NCBI GenBank assembly: GCA_019239965.1 | Contig: JAFAZC010000015.1 | Location: 1 to 53,503, forward strand | Source of the DNA: Kutzneria sp. | Lineage (GTDB): Bacteria; Actinomycetota; Actinomycetes; Mycobacteriales; Pseudonocardiaceae | Direction of reading: 5' to 3' | DNA: 53,503 nucleotides | In this document: piece by piece, positions 44,913-53,503 of the stretch | How positions within the stretch are numbered: the first letter of the stretch is position 1 | Layout: every line of letters begins with the position of its first letter | Translations under genes and position numbers: made by a program | Notes under the pieces: model-generated | Told to the model about the DNA's origin: nothing | The model's input: the letters and a program-made list of their open reading frames with translations, nothing else | Database searches by the model: none

Positions 44913-45473
44913 ATGGCGGGGGCCGGCAGCCGCGCGCAGCGCGTGGCCGAGCGCAGGCAGCAGATCCTCGACGCAGCCCGGGCCATGGCCGAGGCTGCTG
45001 GGTGGACGGCTGTCACGTCGCGACGTCTTGCCGACGCGATCGGATACACGCAGCCCGTGCTCTACGGTCACTTCCCGGGCGGGAAGACCGAGATCATGCG
45101 CACGGTGGCGCTCGCAGGCTTCGCGGAACTGGCGGCGGCGACACGGGAGGCCATGGGGGGCAAGACAGGCCCGCGGGCGGTTGCCGCGGTCGCGGATGTG
45201 TACCTGGATTTCGCCGCGACGCATCCGTCGCTGTACGAGGCGATGTTCCAGCTGCCGATCGATGCGCGCTTTGCGCAGGACGACGCGGAGACCGAACTGC
45301 GTGCCGGCTTCAACGCGCTGGGCGCCGCACTCGGCACTGACGACGACGGAACGGTGACCGAGGTGTTTTGGAGCGCACTACACGGTATGAGCCTGCTGGA
45401 ACGCGTCGGCCGGATGCGCCACGAGCATCGACCCAACCGGATAGCCGAACTCGCGGCCCGCCTCGCCAACTGA
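44913..45473 (+). CDS. TetR-family transcriptional regulator (WHG-domain type)
   Basis: A 186-residue repressor. The N-terminal HTH (RRQQILDAARAMAEAAGWTAVTSRRLADAIGYTQPVLYGHFPGGKTEIM, about residues 15-62) is canonical. The C-terminal ligand domain carries VYLDFAATHPSLYEAMFQLP and FWSALHGMSLLERVGR of the WHG class. It probably represses itself and the divergent DUF1772 gene through the tandem palindromes between them. Confidence 0.93.
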   Translation: MAGAGSRAQRVAERRQQILDAARAMAEAAGWTAVTSRRLADAIGYTQPVLYGHFPGGKTEIMRTVALAGFAELAAATREAMGGKTGPRAVAAVADVYLDFAATHPSLYEAMFQLPIDARFAQDDAETELRAGFNALGAALGTDDDGTVTEVFWSALHGMSLLERVGRMRHEHRPNRIAELAARLAN

Positions 45474-45578
45474 CCCCAGGGCCCGTTCCGCGGTCCCGGC
45501 CGGCGCCGGTCACCTCGTTGACCCGGCCTACGTCGAGTGCACCGAGGTCATTCCGACCCCGCCGGCGTGCACTCTAGG

Positions 45579-46865
45579 ATGGGCGGCGTGTGGTCCACCG
45601 ACGAACTGGCCGCCGAGCTGACCGGTCTGCGCGAGGAGCACGGTCGGCTGCTGGCCAGGGGCCTCTCGCTCGATCTGACCCGAGGCAAGCCCGCTCCCGA
45701 GCAGCTCGACCTCGCCTCCGACATGTTGGCCCTGCCCGGACGGGGCGACCACCGGTCCGCCGACGGCATCGACTGCCGCAACTACGGCGGCCTCCAGGGG
45801 CTCCCCGAGTTGCGTGCGGTGTGGGGTGAGCTGCTCGGCGTGCCCGCCGCGCAGCTCGTCGCGGGCGGGAACTCCAGCCTGTCGCTGATGCACGACTGCG
45901 TGGTCAACGCTCTGCTGCGGGGGACGACCGAAGGCCCCCGGTGGGTCGACCAGCCCTCCGTGGCCTTCCTGTGTCCGGTCCCCGGCTACGACCGGCACTT
46001 CGCGCTGTGCGAGCAGCTGGGCATCGACATGATCACCGTTCCGATGACCGAGAGCGGACCCGATCTGGACCTCGTGCGCCGGCTGGTGGCGGCCGACCCC
46101 CGGATCAAAGGCATGTGGTGCGTGCCGACACACAGCAACCCCACCGGCACGACCTACTCCGTGGACACCGTGCGCGCGCTCGCCACCATGCCGACGGCGG
46201 CGCCGGACTTCCGGCTGTTCTGGGACAACGCCTACGCCCTGCACCACCTCGCCGACGACGCCGCGGTCGCCGCCGACGTACTCGGGCCGTGCGCGGAGGC
46301 CGGGCACCCCAACCGCCCGCTGGTGTTCGCGTCCACGTCGAAGATCACCATGGCCGGCAGCGGAGTGTGTTTCTTCGGCTCCTCCCCGCCAAACGTGGCC
46401 TGGCTGCTCGCCTATCTCGGCAAGCGGACGATCGGCCCGGACAAGCTCAACGAGCTCCGCCACGTCCGATTCCTTCCCGACGCCCAAAGCGTTCGCGCAC
46501 ACATGCGCAGACACCGGGACATCGTCAAGCCCAAGTTCGACCTCGTTCTCGACATACTGGCGGAAACCCTTGGTGGGACCGGCATCGCCACCTGGACCGA
46601 ACCTGTTGGCGGCTACTTCATCAGCCTCGACGTTCCCGACGGCTGCGCGAACCGGGTCGTCGAACTGGCCAAGCAGGCGGGGATCGCGCTGACCCCTGCC
46701 GGCGCGACCTTCCCCTACGGCCGCGATCCCCGTGACCGCAACATCCGGATCGCCCCGACCTTCCCGTCCATCGACGAGGTCGAGGCGGCGACTCGCGGGC
46801 TCGCGCTGTGCGTGCGACTCGCGGCGGCGGAGAAGGCCGCCACCGCCGAACCGCTCGCCGGCTGA
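45579..46865 (+). CDS. aspartate aminotransferase of the AspT (MocR-like aminotransferase) group
   Basis: A 428-residue fold-type I PLP enzyme. The N-terminal DLTRGKPAPEQLDLASDML and NYGGLQGLPELRAVWGELL are marks of the actinobacterial AspT group (PF12897). SNPTGTTYS, FWDNAYALH and STSKITMAGSGVCFF (Schiff-base Lys) complete the active site. There is no DNA-binding domain despite the MocR label. ATG 45579 follows closely on CTAGG; GTG 45588 with GGGCGG upstream is an equal alternative. Confidence 0.92.
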   Translation: MGGVWSTDELAAELTGLREEHGRLLARGLSLDLTRGKPAPEQLDLASDMLALPGRGDHRSADGIDCRNYGGLQGLPELRAVWGELLGVPAAQLVAGGNSSLSLMHDCVVNALLRGTTEGPRWVDQPSVAFLCPVPGYDRHFALCEQLGIDMITVPMTESGPDLDLVRRLVAADPRIKGMWCVPTHSNPTGTTYSVDTVRALATMPTAAPDFRLFWDNAYALHHLADDAAVAADVLGPCAEAGHPNRPLVFASTSKITMAGSGVCFFGSSPPNVAWLLAYLGKRTIGPDKLNELRHVRFLPDAQSVRAHMRRHRDIVKPKFDLVLDILAETLGGTGIATWTEPVGGYFISLDVPDGCANRVVELAKQAGIALTPAGATFPYGRDPRDRNIRIAPTFPSIDEVEAATRGLALCVRLAAAEKAATAEPLAG

Positions 46866-46883
46866 GGGCAATGGTGGCGTCGC

Positions 46884-47930
46884 TCAGATGCGGCGCGCGG
46901 TCCGCCAGGCCTTGGAGTAGAAACCGCCGTCGTCGAGCACTGAGGCGCCACCGAGGTCACCGAACGTCGGCCCGTTGGCCCGCTCCCGGCTCGACATGAA
47001 CCGGTGATGGCCCTCATTGTCGACCCCGAGGTAGATGCCGACGTGGTCGAGCTGGTCCGTGCTGCCCTCCACCTCGAAGAACACGAGGTCACCAGGTTGC
47101 AGCAGGTCGTAGTCTGTGGCGCGGGTGTGGGTGTCGGCGATCAGCTGCACGCCGGGGCCGGACTTGGCGATCGCGTACGCCCTGCGTGGCAGACCGGGGC
47201 CGGGTGAACTGCCGCCGAGCAGTGAGTAGCCGAGCCGGTACCCGTAGACAAGCCGGACGAAGCCCGAGCAGTCCGTGGCGCCGTAGTGCGCCGGATTGGC
47301 CCTGCGCTTCGGCCCGTCCGGGAACGACCACCCAATGCCGAGATAGTCGTCGAAGTCGGACTGCTCGAGCCTGCCGGCGCCGGCCGCGGCTACGGGACCG
47401 AACGCCGCGTCGCCCTGGAACCGCACGCCGTTGGCGTCCTTCGCCGGCGGGGCACCGTCCGCGTACTGCATCGCCACGGCGAACACGTCGGGGCTCTGGT
47501 CTCCTCGCGCCTCGGCGAACCACTTCGTGAACCAGTCCGCGTTCTCGTCTCCGGCGTGCCAGGGCCGCGGGGCGAGCCGCACCCAGGAGGACGTGTCGAT
47601 CCACGCCGCAGTGAACTTCGGCTCCCGCAACCTCCGCGGAGGACCGGTGATCACGACCGTGCGTGCCCCATCCGTCATGGTCGCGGCAACGGCACCGGCG
47701 TCGTCTCGCGCCACGGTCCTGGCCGGATTGGCCAGCCGTTCGAAGCGCAGTGCGCCCGCCGCCGGCGCCTGGGTCGGTTTCACCGGCGCCGCGCTGACCA
47801 CAGTGTCACCGTGGGTCCGTATGCCGATGCCGCCGGCGAAGGAGACGACACCGAACGCGGACAGTGCGATGACGCCGATCAGGATGGCGACCCGTGCGAT
47901 CCTCGGCAATCGCGTGCGCGACATGGACAT
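46884..47930 (-). CDS. NlpC/P60-family exported hydrolase
   Basis: A 348-residue protein with an N-terminal membrane anchor or signal (about residues 10-34), an extracytoplasmic SH3-like/unknown region, and a C-terminal NlpC/P60 domain with Cys221 in TDCSGFVRL and His296 in DHVGIYLG. Such enzymes cut D-gamma-glutamyl bonds in peptidoglycan peptides or in poly-gamma-glutamate. It starts 14 bases after capC and is the last gene of the CapB/CapC operon, so a role in trimming or releasing the gamma-glutamyl polymer is a reasonable inference. Confidence 0.88.
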   Translation of the reverse strand: MSMSRTRLPRIARVAILIGVIALSAFGVVSFAGGIGIRTHGDTVVSAAPVKPTQAPAAGALRFERLANPARTVARDDAGAVAATMTDGARTVVITGPPRRLREPKFTAAWIDTSSWVRLAPRPWHAGDENADWFTKWFAEARGDQSPDVFAVAMQYADGAPPAKDANGVRFQGDAAFGPVAAAGAGRLEQSDFDDYLGIGWSFPDGPKRRANPAHYGATDCSGFVRLVYGYRLGYSLLGGSSPGPGLPRRAYAIAKSGPGVQLIADTHTRATDYDLLQPGDLVFFEVEGSTDQLDHVGIYLGVDNEGHHRFMSSRERANGPTFGDLGGASVLDDGGFYSKAWRTARRI

Positions 47931-47944
47931 GATCCCTTCGCCGG

Positions 47945-48427
47945 TCAGATCGTGGGCACAAGACCGACCAGGACCCCGCTGGCGAGCACGCCATAGCTGG
48001 CGATGCTCACCGCGCCAGTGGCGAGCAGGGTCGGCAACGGCGGCTGCCTGACGAGCTGGTAGGCGATCAGTCCTGGCACGACGAACCCCAGTGTCTGATG
48101 TGCGAACAGCAGTGGGTAGTCATGCTGGATCAGAAGGAAAAGCGTTGCCTGCAGGAGAACGCCGGTGAGCACCACAGCGGCGAACAGACGCTTGCCGTAG
48201 AGGATCACCGCGCGCTGCAGCAGCTTGGTGGCGCCGAAGGTGAGTCCCGTGATCAGCACCACGATGGCGGCCCTGCGGTAGTCCTCGACCAGGGTCAGCG
48301 CGAGCCAGCCAGGGGTGATCATGCCACCCGGTGACAGATTCGTGGTCAGGTAGCACACCAGGGAGAAGACGAGGCCGATGGCAAGCCCGAGGGTGGCCAC
48401 CGAGGGCAGCAGAAGCCCGCCGGTCAT
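47945..48427 (-). CDS. capC: poly-gamma-glutamate biosynthesis protein CapC/PgsC-like
   Basis: A 160-residue membrane protein with about five hydrophobic segments. The N-terminal GLAIGLVFSLVCYLTTNLSPGGMITPGWLAL is the characteristic CapC start, and FVVPGLIAYQLVRQ is a further family mark. ATG 48427 has GGAGG upstream. CapC partners CapB in polymer synthesis at the membrane. It lies 16 bases after capB. Confidence 0.9.
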   Translation of the reverse strand: MTGGLLLPSVATLGLAIGLVFSLVCYLTTNLSPGGMITPGWLALTLVEDYRRAAIVVLITGLTFGATKLLQRAVILYGKRLFAAVVLTGVLLQATLFLLIQHDYPLLFAHQTLGFVVPGLIAYQLVRQPPLPTLLATGAVSIASYGVLASGVLVGLVPTI

Positions 48428-48443
48428 GGTGCCGCCTCCGTGG

Positions 48444-49805
48444 TCACGAGTCGCGCCGGGGTGCTGGACCGGTAGCTGGTCGATTTCCAGGCAGCGGCCG
48501 CGTCCTGTCCATGTGGAGGAGGTCACCGCGGGCCGTTTCGCGACGCCGTGGCTGCCGGCGGGCCGCGGCCACGTGCGCCGTTGGCCGGATTTGTGAGGTC
48601 GTATGCGGCTTCACCTCAGACAGGGCCGCGTCCACGCGGTCGAGCTTGGCGAATTCCGTGAGCAGCAGCTCGCCCTGACCGTGGATGTTGCCGATCGCGA
48701 CGAGCGAGGCGTGTTCACCGATGCCGGCGACGATCCCGTCGACCAGGTCCGGTGCGGACCTCCTTCCGCCGAGGTCAACGACCGCGTGCTGCCAGTCCCG
48801 CGCGATGGCCGCCCGAACGCTGCGGGTCGGCTCACCGATCAGCACAATCCGGTCGGGTCGAATCCGGTCCATCAGCGCACCCATCTGACCGTTGCGTTCG
48901 ATCCGGTCCGGCCGACAGTTGATCACGACGTGCAGCGGCCGCAGGATGGCACCCCGGTCCAGTAGCTGTTCGATGTTCATCAGGGTCGACTCAGGGTCAT
49001 TCGCGGCGAAGACGTTGGCGATCCGCAGCAGCTTGCCGTCGATCTGGCGGCGGTCGACCGTGAGCACGCCGGGATCGGGAGGAGCCGCCCACATCCCGGC
49101 GAGCGCGGACCGCCGGTGTACACCGAGCAGTTCGGCGACGGCGAGCGCGATCGCCACGTTCTCCTTGAAGGTGATCCAGGTGAACCCGGACATCTCCTGG
49201 TCCGTCACGGAGTCCGGATCCACCGATATCAGCCGGCAGTTCCGCCTGGCCGCTTCTTGGGCGAGGATGGGCAGCCGTTCGCGTTCCGCCGTGACACACA
49301 CCCCGCCGACCGGCATTGACCTGCTCAGCGAGCGTGCCACATCGTCGAGGGTCGGCCCCATCTCGGTGAGATGGTCCTCGCGAACGTTGCACAGCACCCC
49401 GATGGTGGACTGGATCAGCTTGCTCTGGTTGATTTGCTGGAGGTCGGGCATCACCGCCATGCACTCGACGACAAGTGCGTCCGGATGGTAGGCCGATGCC
49501 CGACGCACGACACCGACCTGCTCGATCACGTTGGGGATGTCGAACTTGCGGTAGACGGGTTCCTCGCTGCCGTCGGGGTGGATGAACCGCGCCGCCGTGC
49601 CGGTGGTCTTGGCGACCGTGACGAGCCCGCCTCCGCGCAGTGCTCCGGCGCACAGCCGGGTGATCGAACTCTTGCCCCGGATACCGTTGATCAGGATCCG
49701 GTGCGGAATCCTGTGCAGGTTGGCCAGATGCCGCCGTTGCTCGGTGATTCCACCGGTGAACAGTGCGGCGCACCCCAACACGAAGACGCAGTACAGATAT
49801 GTCAT
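48444..49805 (-). CDS. capB: poly-gamma-glutamate synthase CapB/PgsB-like
   Basis: A 453-residue Mur-ligase-fold enzyme with an N-terminal membrane helix. The P-loop GIRGKSSITR, the segment ECMAVMPDLQQ, NVREDHLTEMG and VINCRPDRIERN are conserved in CapB, which activates the gamma-carboxylate of glutamate with ATP. A basic, Pro-rich tail of about 45 residues after residue 405 is longer than usual. Its ATG overlaps the stop of the double-HAMP gene (ATGA). No CapA/PgsA homolog is seen nearby. Confidence 0.92.
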   Translation of the reverse strand: MTYLYCVFVLGCAALFTGGITEQRRHLANLHRIPHRILINGIRGKSSITRLCAGALRGGGLVTVAKTTGTAARFIHPDGSEEPVYRKFDIPNVIEQVGVVRRASAYHPDALVVECMAVMPDLQQINQSKLIQSTIGVLCNVREDHLTEMGPTLDDVARSLSRSMPVGGVCVTAERERLPILAQEAARRNCRLISVDPDSVTDQEMSGFTWITFKENVAIALAVAELLGVHRRSALAGMWAAPPDPGVLTVDRRQIDGKLLRIANVFAANDPESTLMNIEQLLDRGAILRPLHVVINCRPDRIERNGQMGALMDRIRPDRIVLIGEPTRSVRAAIARDWQHAVVDLGGRRSAPDLVDGIVAGIGEHASLVAIGNIHGQGELLLTEFAKLDRVDAALSEVKPHTTSQIRPTAHVAAARRQPRRRETARGDLLHMDRTRPLPGNRPATGPAPRRDS

Positions 49806-52050
49806 GCGGGCGCCTGTCGGGTACCGACGCTGGGGGCGTGGCGGGGGAGGGGTCTCCTGGCCGGTTCGACGGGGACCCGGCGGATCAGCTGGGTGACGTC
49901 CGTGGCGGCGCCGGGCGGTCGCCGCACGCTGCCCAGCCGTTCCGGCCCCATGGTCAGGGCCTGGCGACAGATCTCAAGGCAGGACGCCACCGTGCCGATC
50001 TCGTCGTGGTGCTGGGGATAGAGCACCGCGGCGTGGTCTCCGGCGACGATCCGGTCCGCCGTTGCGGCGACCCTGCGCAGCGGGCGGATCAGGACGAAGT
50101 GATGCCAGCCGAACAGCAGTGCCGCCAGCAGGCCGCCGATCATCGCCACGGTGACCGCGTTGTGGCGCAGTTCGTTGTCGGTGAGGGCGAGATCGGCGAT
50201 CGGCTCCTCCACGACAACGGTCCAGCCGAGCTTGCCGCTCGGGCCTCCCCGCAACGCGGAGGCCACCGCGACCCTGCCTCCGGAGTCCGGTTGCACCTCG
50301 GCCGCGGGATCGCCCTTGCCGGCCTTGTCCGCCAACGTCCGCAGGCCGTCGTCGGATAGGTCCTCGAAGGCCACGTAGCCATCGGTCGCGGCTATGGTGC
50401 GCCGCTTGGTGTCGAGTAGCCGGACCTTGCCCGGCGCGTGACCGAGCAGGCCCGCGAGGTGATTCAGGTCGAACTCGCCGACCAGTGAGAACCCGCCGGC
50501 CAGTGGCGTGTGTGCATAGAGAACGGCCACCCGACCGCTGTCATTCTGCTGTTGGACCCCGGCCTCGGCGGGAGGCCGCTCCTTGCTGCGAAGCGGTGCA
50601 CGGCCGGCGTTCATCGTCACCTCGCCGGTGTTGTCGACCACGTACACACTGCGGTAACGGGACTGCTCCTTGACAAGCCTGTCGATCGCTGGCCTGAGCG
50701 CCGACGGATTCTGACTGTCCGTCGGGGCGAGGGCGGCAACCGCGGCGAGATCGGCCAACCCGTCGTTCATGCTCTTGCGCAATGCCTCGGTGGCGCCGAC
50801 CGTCTGGTTGCGGATGCTCGTGGTGACCGCGGGAGGCACCTCGACACCGCCGGTTCCCACGGTGAGCAGCACCGCGGCCGACCAGCCGAGAACGGCGGCG
50901 GCGGAGAGCGCGGCGATCAGCCCGCAGGACGGGCCGCGTCGGCGGCGGGAGTTGTCGCCCTTGCCGCCCCCGTTGTCGCCGTTGAGCAGTGTGTTCCTGC
51001 AGTGCTCCAGCGCAGCCGAGATCCGGTGGATTTCCGCTGGCCGGTGCCGGTGGAGCGTCGCCGTCAGGCGGCCACTCGCGACGGCCAGCGCGTCGGCACG
51101 AAGCCGTCGAAGCGGCCGGATGAGTGCGGTACGGATTCCCACGAACCCGAGCAGGGCGACGACCGCGAGTCCGGCCGCCGGGATCAGTCCCTGGCCACCC
51201 TCCGTGCCCTGTGCCACCTGGACATGCGTGACGGACACGACCGTCAGCCCGAGTGCGCCGGTGAGCCCGTCCGCACTGACTGGCGCGTATGCGGCGACCA
51301 CCTGTTCGCGGCCGCCGCCTGTCGTGCGGTTGACCGGATCGCCGAGAATCGTGCCGTTGCCGCCGTGAGCCGCCGCGCTCGCCAGCCCGACCAGTCTGGT
51401 GACGTCCTGCTCGTCCTGGGCCGGGCGGGCTCCGCTCGCGTCGACCACCTGGCTGTTCCCCATCGTGAGCAGCAGTGCCTGGCGCAGATCATCGTGTGTG
51501 GGCAGCTGGGGAAGGGGCGTGGCGCTGGTGGCCACGAGCAACTGGTCCGAAGGCAGGGCGAGGGCCGCGACCATCCGGGGTTCGCCGTTGGCGGCGACCG
51601 TCGCCGCCACCGTCGCGTCCGCCACCGTCTGCGGCACCACCTGCATCGGCACTGGCTCGCCGCGGGTGGCCACAAGACGGCGGGTCGACCCCTCGACGAC
51701 GGCAGCCCGCGCCACTTGCGGTTGTGGGTCAGCCTGGTGAGCAGCTCGTCGGGCTGGGCGGCCGCGACGGAGGTCGCGGTGCGCAGATCGGCAACGGCCT
51801 GGCTGGCCGTCACACCGACGGCTCGGCCAGTATCGGCGGCCAACTGCTGTTGGGACTCGAGGACCGCGTCAGGAACAGTGTCCGGTTTGGGCACGTTCAG
51901 CAGGAAGGCACACAGGCCGGCGAGCGCGAGCAACAGCACGATCAGGGTGACCGACGGTGATCCAACCCCGGATGGGAAGCCGCCTTCCGGAAGTTGGTCG
52001 GACAGGGCGCGCCCAGGCGGCCTCGGTTCGTCCCGCACGCTCACGCCCAC
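49802..52050 (-). pseudogene. double-sensor, double-HAMP membrane protein with a one-base frameshift
   Basis: The C-terminal 637 codons (from 51715) encode an extracytoplasmic region, a membrane helix and HAMP-like segment (LIRPLRRLRADALAVASGRL), then another helix, a Cache-like sensor, a further helix and a second HAMP-like segment (LIRPLRRVAATADRIVAGDH). No kinase or methyl-accepting domain follows. The N-terminal helix (VTLIVLLLALAGLCAFLL) and first sensor part lie in another frame from GTG near 52050. The two join smoothly if one C is added to the run at 51706-51708, giving WRG-AAVVEG. So there is a recent frameshift or a sequencing error. It is coupled to capB by ATGA. Confidence 0.75.
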
Positions 52051-52248
52051 CAGTTCTTTCGACTCGATCGAAGTTCGAGTTCTGGCTCTCCACCAAGGAA
52101 GTCCGATGCGGCGATGGTTCCCCAGCGGTGGTGCAAGCCATTGGTTCGACTCCCACCTCGACATTAGACACGAAAGAGTGGAATATCCTCGCACGTTAGG
52201 TCAATCTGTGTACGTTCTGTGCACGCACAGGAGGAGAGCTCCCCGCCG

Positions 52249-53223
52249 ATGGCCCGGTCGATGTCCACTCGATACGGTGGCGTGCATGCCTCATACTTGC
52301 CACGGGTGAGCGGTTTTCGTGGACTGAGAGCACTGTGGACGGTGACGGCCACCGTGCTCGCCGTCACGTCGGCCGTGGTGTTGGCCGCCTGTGCCGCGGG
52401 GCCGGACAACGGCGGGGGCCAGCAGCGCGGGGACCTGGCCGAGACCGTGCGCGAGTTCGCGTCCGGATTGCACGCCGACGCGCGCTACCGTGCGCCGGAC
52501 ACGGCTGAGCGCCAGACCATGACCGAGGGCATTCAGCTACTCGAGCACGGTGACCGGGACAGAGCGGCCGACACGCTGCGGCCGCTGGGGTTTTCGGTGA
52601 CCGTCGGCACTGATCCGGCGACCGGCAGGAAGTTCGGCCTCGCGGTGAACGAACCGCACAGCGAGCGCGGATGGGGGCTGTACCTTGTCGACCTGTCCAA
52701 GCCGATCCGCGTGGTGCTCGAGGTGCCGCATCCCAACTTCGACATGCACACCGAGGAGATCGGCCTGGCGCTGTTTCGCGCGGTACCCGGCGCGATACTC
52801 GCCGTTTCAGGGACGCATCGCCTCGTCATGGGTGGGGCCGGCGACGTCGCACACCGGACGGACTCGATGTTCCACGCCGTTGTCACCGCCTTCGCCGAGC
52901 ATGGCCTGCCCCAGGTGCAGCTGCACGGTTTCGACAACATGAGCCTGCCGAACTCCGATGCCGTTGTGTCGCCCGGTGCCACCGATGCCGCCAGACTGGT
53001 GCGAGCCGTGGCGAGCCAGCTGGACAGTGCGGGGCTGCGGGTGTGTCGGGCCTGGCAGTCCGACTGCGGCAAGCTCGAGGGAACGATCAACAAGCAGGGG
53101 GAGGCCGCGGCCAGGCTTGGCGCCGTGTTCGTCCACGTCGAGCTGAACGGAAGCGTGCGCGAGGACCGCGGCCGGTGGCCGACGGTGGTGCGGGCGCTCG
53201 CCGCGGCCGACCTGACCGGTTAG
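52249..53223 (+). CDS. lipoprotein of unknown function, divergent from the CapB/CapC locus
   Basis: A 324-residue protein starting at ATG 52249 with AGGAGGAGA 11 bases upstream; starts at 52261 or GTG 52306 are possible. The signal sequence ends in the lipobox LAAC. The exported domain has a conserved-looking His/Asp/Glu pattern: EVPHPNFDMHTEE, then SGTHRLVMGG and DVAHRTDS, and later VFVHVELN. This is reminiscent of zinc amidohydrolase folds, but no family is assigned. Because it is divergent from a gamma-glutamyl polymer locus it could be a hydrolase acting on that polymer (speculative). Confidence 0.75.
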   Translation: MARSMSTRYGGVHASYLPRVSGFRGLRALWTVTATVLAVTSAVVLAACAAGPDNGGGQQRGDLAETVREFASGLHADARYRAPDTAERQTMTEGIQLLEHGDRDRAADTLRPLGFSVTVGTDPATGRKFGLAVNEPHSERGWGLYLVDLSKPIRVVLEVPHPNFDMHTEEIGLALFRAVPGAILAVSGTHRLVMGGAGDVAHRTDSMFHAVVTAFAEHGLPQVQLHGFDNMSLPNSDAVVSPGATDAARLVRAVASQLDSAGLRVCRAWQSDCGKLEGTINKQGEAAARLGAVFVHVELNGSVREDRGRWPTVVRALAAADLTG

Positions 53224-53239
53224 TGGAGACGACGCGGCA

Positions 53240-53503
53240 CTACTCCTGGTCGCCGAGCCTCGCCTCCTCCAGGTCGAGCGCGCGCTGCAGACTCCTTCGT
53301 GTGGTTTCGTCGATGGCGCCGTCCCGGTGCAGCCTCGACAACTCGGTCGACTCGACCGCGAGCAGTTCTCTGCGCAGCCGCCGGTAGATCTGGCGTGCGG
53401 ACGACGTCCACGGGTGACCGGCGTCGTCCTCGCCGGTGTGGTCGATGCGTACCCGCAGGTCCTGGCGCAGCTGGTCGGTCATCCAGTCCGGTGCCACCTG
53501 GAG
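53240..53503 (-). CDS. C-terminal tail of a probable Na+/H+ antiporter (CPA1), truncated by window
   Basis: The frame is open to the window edge and stops at 53240-53242, giving 87 residues. The charged helical tail (RRELLAVESTELSRLHRDGAIDE, then LDLEEARLGDQE) is like the cytoplasmic tail of actinobacterial NhaP-type antiporters. The membrane domain is outside the window, so the assignment rests on the tail only. Confidence 0.6.
   Translation of the reverse strand, partial: LQVAPDWMTDQLRQDLRVRIDHTGEDDAGHPWTSSARQIYRRLRRELLAVESTELSRLHRDGAIDETTRRSLQRALDLEEARLGDQE

Noticed and set aside
45528..46871. 447-codon open frame on the minus strand
   Set aside because: It is the mirror of the AspT-type aminotransferase, which has all PLP motifs on the plus strand.

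Overview
The window is a high-GC, GTG-start-rich stretch of actinomycete chromosome. A fused FO synthase (coenzyme F420), an SCO4848-family membrane protein, DUF3017, DUF1918 and an LAXTG-type sortase substrate all point to the Pseudonocardiaceae or close relatives (Amycolatopsis/Saccharopolyspora-like). This placement is inferred from gene families, not from a marker gene. No prophage, insertion sequence or CRISPR array was seen. Most of the window is core metabolism with several accessory islands.

Layout: 1-247 is the 3' end of purH. 248-928 holds no convincing gene but has an SOS-box-like palindrome and an 18-bp palindrome. 929-2155 is a conserved actinobacterial protein. 2450-9267 is a minus-strand nucleoside salvage operon: a BMP-type lipoprotein, a double ABC ATPase, two permeases, cytidine deaminase and thymidine phosphorylase. 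9448-11119 is a divergent Lrp regulator and Cys/Met-type PLP enzyme pair. 11096-15746 is a cell-envelope block: SCO4848 protein, Uma2, a D,D-carboxypeptidase homolog that has lost its catalytic motifs, YihY/BrkB, a small membrane protein and a Thr/Pro-repeat LAXTG surface protein. 15866-22592 carries fbiC, xth, a secreted SGNH hydrolase, icd and a YdjM-like membrane protein. 22629-27134 has ArsR, DUF488, a VanX-like dipeptidase, an ABC-2 exporter trio and DUF1918. 27196-30574 is mdh, DUF3017, folD and a DMT transporter.

30703-34067 is a translationally coupled pair of secreted proteins. The first looks like a subtilase lacking its catalytic domain. The second is a sedolisin-like protease whose signal peptide is cut off from the mature enzyme by one in-frame TGA. 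34487-36418 encodes a TNT (NAD glycohydrolase toxin) C-terminus behind a YezG-like immunity domain. Then come add, a coiled-coil protein, an S10 peptidase and NDH-2. 42231-43707 holds a 40-residue peptide gene, an ATP-grasp ligase of the peptide-maturase kind, and a short-variable-loop tRNA with anticodon UAA: a candidate undescribed peptide-modification locus. 43824-46865 has VOC, DUF1772/TetR with tandem operators, and an AspT-type aminotransferase.

46884-53223 is a poly-gamma-glutamate-like locus: NlpC/P60, CapC, CapB and a frameshifted double-HAMP membrane protein on the minus strand, with a divergent lipoprotein. No CapA/PgsA is visible. The window ends inside a probable Na+/H+ antiporter gene.
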